A model generated the notes under the pieces. It did not search any database, had not been told where the DNA came from, and worked only from the letters and a program-made list of their open reading frames with translations. From NCBI RefSeq assembly GCF_003627815.1, contig NZ_CP032698.1, positions 5,332,001 through 5,396,000 on the forward strand: a stretch of 64,000 nucleotides of DNA, in the 5' to 3' direction. Position numbers and translations under genes: made by a program. Positions within the stretch are counted from its first letter, which is position 1. The number at the start of each line of letters is the position of its first letter. The stretch comes from Streptomyces hundungensis. Its GTDB lineage: Bacteria > Actinomycetota > Actinomycetes > Streptomycetales > Streptomycetaceae. Positions 62,981-64,000 of this stretch are shown one piece after another.

Positions 62981-64000
62981 TCAGGGGCGGGGGCGGGGGC
63001 GGGTGCGCAGCACCATCGCCAGGAGCGCGGCCGCCGCCGCCAGCGACGCGGAGACCACGATCACCGTGTCCGGGCCCGCGGGGGCCACCGCGATGGTGAG
63101 GGCGACGCCCGCCGACGAACCGATGTAGCGGGCCGTGTTGTTGGCGCCGGAGCCCATCGCCGCGCGCTCGGGGGGCACCGATTCGACGGCGAGGCGGGGG
63201 GACGCGGCGTTGAGCAGACCGCTGCCGATGCCCGCGATCACCAGGCCCGGGATCAGGCGCGGCAGCGGCCCGGCGGCGAGGGCGCCCAGCATCGCGAGCG
63301 CGCCGACCGCGTGCAGGACGAAGCCGATGGCCAGCTGGTGGCGGGCGGTGACGCGACCCGCCAGGCGCCTGGTCTGGAGCGCCACCACGAACGCGGAGCC
63401 CGACCACAGCACGAACAGCCAGGCCGAAGTCATCGGCGAGGTGCCCAGTGCCCGGCTGAGCAGGGCGGGCAGATAGCTGAAGAAGCCGATCACCGAGAGG
63501 CCGGTGAACAGGGCGCCCGCCGAGGACACCAGGAAATCCGCGCGGCGGAAGAGCGCCAGGTCGATCATGGGGCTGGTGGCGCGGCGCTCCACGAGGGCGA
63601 ACGCGGTCGTGAGGACGGCGGCTGCCACCAGGAGCGCGAGCACGCCGGGGCGCAGCCAGCCGTCACGGCCGAGGGTCAGCGCGCCGATCAGGGAAGTGAA
63701 CGCGAGGGCCAGGGTGATCGCGGCCGGAACGTCGGGTCGGCCGCCGCGCGGGGCCCGTGACTCGGTGAGGGCGCGTAGCGCGAACCCGGCGGTCGCCAGC
63801 GCCGCCACGGCCAACACGCCATAGACGAAGCGCCAGTTGAGGGAGGTCAGGGCGCCGGCGAGGAGCGGGCCGAGGGCGGTGCCCCCGCCGACGAAGGCGC
63901 CCCACACGCCGGTGGCGCGGATGCGGGCGGGACCGGCCGGGAAGGCGGCGACGAGCAGACCGAGGCTGCTCGTGAGGATGGCGGCGGACGCCATGCCCTG
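62981..64000 (-). CDS. MFS transporter (N-terminus cut by window end)
   Basis: At least 339 residues, open to the end of the window, with about 11 helices visible, so only the first part (probably helices 1-3) is missing. RIRATGVWGAFVGGGTALGPLLAGAL is motif C of 14-TM DHA2-type drug exporters, and NWRFVYGV follows. The C-terminal end is basic/proline. Probably a drug or metabolite exporter. The stop is at 62981-62983. Confidence 0.88.
   Translation of the reverse strand, partial: QGMASAAILTSSLGLLVAAFPAGPARIRATGVWGAFVGGGTALGPLLAGALTSLNWRFVYGVLAVAALATAGFALRALTESRAPRGGRPDVPAAITLALAFTSLIGALTLGRDGWLRPGVLALLVAAAVLTTAFALVERRATSPMIDLALFRRADFLVSSAGALFTGLSVIGFFSYLPALLSRALGTSPMTSAWLFVLWSGSAFVVALQTRRLAGRVTARHQLAIGFVLHAVGALAMLGALAAGPLPRLIPGLVIAGIGSGLLNAASPRLAVESVPPERAAMGSGANNTARYIGSSAGVALTIAVAPAGPDTVIVVSASLAAAAALLAMVLRTRPRPRP

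Overview
The window is a very GC-rich actinomycete chromosome segment, almost certainly from Streptomyces. Evidence: frequent GTG/TTG starts, an SsgA-like sporulation protein, DasR-type operators in front of N-acetylglucosamine PTS genes, class E sortase, DUF2510/RDD and DUF1707 proteins, and a gene order (AsnC regulator / hppD / TPR / FAD oxidase / ssg ... nagE2-nagE1-nagF-rph-rdgB-bcp) that fits the conserved Streptomyces core chromosome as I recall it. No rRNA and no CRISPR array were seen. There is one tRNA (Leu, anticodon UAG).

Layout. 0-5 kb: a winged-helix regulator with an unusual 14-bp iterated motif in its upstream region, then a four-gene glycine betaine/choline type ABC importer. 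5-12.5 kb: Lrp/AsnC regulator divergent from hppD, TPR protein, FAD-linked oxidase, SsgA-like protein, a repeat-rich gene-free stretch and a membrane mannosyltransferase-like protein. 12.8-22.3 kb: two RDD membrane proteins, a secreted M6 metalloprotease, pncA/pncB, clpS and a DUF2017 gene. 22.6-29.2 kb: amino-acid permease and then a sulfur/B12 block. This holds a JAMM peptidase (mec), a cobalamin riboswitch with a btuFCD-like importer, a cysteine-type leader peptide, cysO and cysM. 29.3-36 kb: PemK-like protein, MBL hydrolase, an IS1182-type insertion sequence that landed in the loop of a perfect terminator hairpin, and the GlcNAc PTS genes nagE2, nagE1 and nagF with dre sites. 36-50.6 kb: rph, rdgB, tRNA-Leu, a tandem pair of HNH genes, bcp, a GroES-like gene, a guanidine-III riboswitch driving a guanidinium exporter (sugE/gdx), a bifunctional penicillin-binding protein, an ABC-2 exporter and DUF genes.

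50.7-59.2 kb is an accessory island with visibly lower GC. It holds an XRE-like regulator, a winged-helix/Cys-rich HNH-like protein, a ParB-like protein, a SNF2/DEAH helicase, a C5-cytosine methyltransferase, a Vsr mismatch endonuclease and a close homologue of the type IIE restriction enzyme NaeI that keeps all its catalytic residues. Together these look like a NaeI-type restriction-modification system joined to a ParB-like/helicase module. It is the best candidate in the window for a poorly described defence system. 59.2-64 kb returns to core-type genes: SEC-C protein, class E sortase, DUF3311 plus a sodium:solute symporter, and an MFS transporter cut by the window edge.

Motifs, start codons, repeats and hairpins were read directly from the sequence. 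Family names rest on recognised motifs and remembered family sequences, not on a database search.
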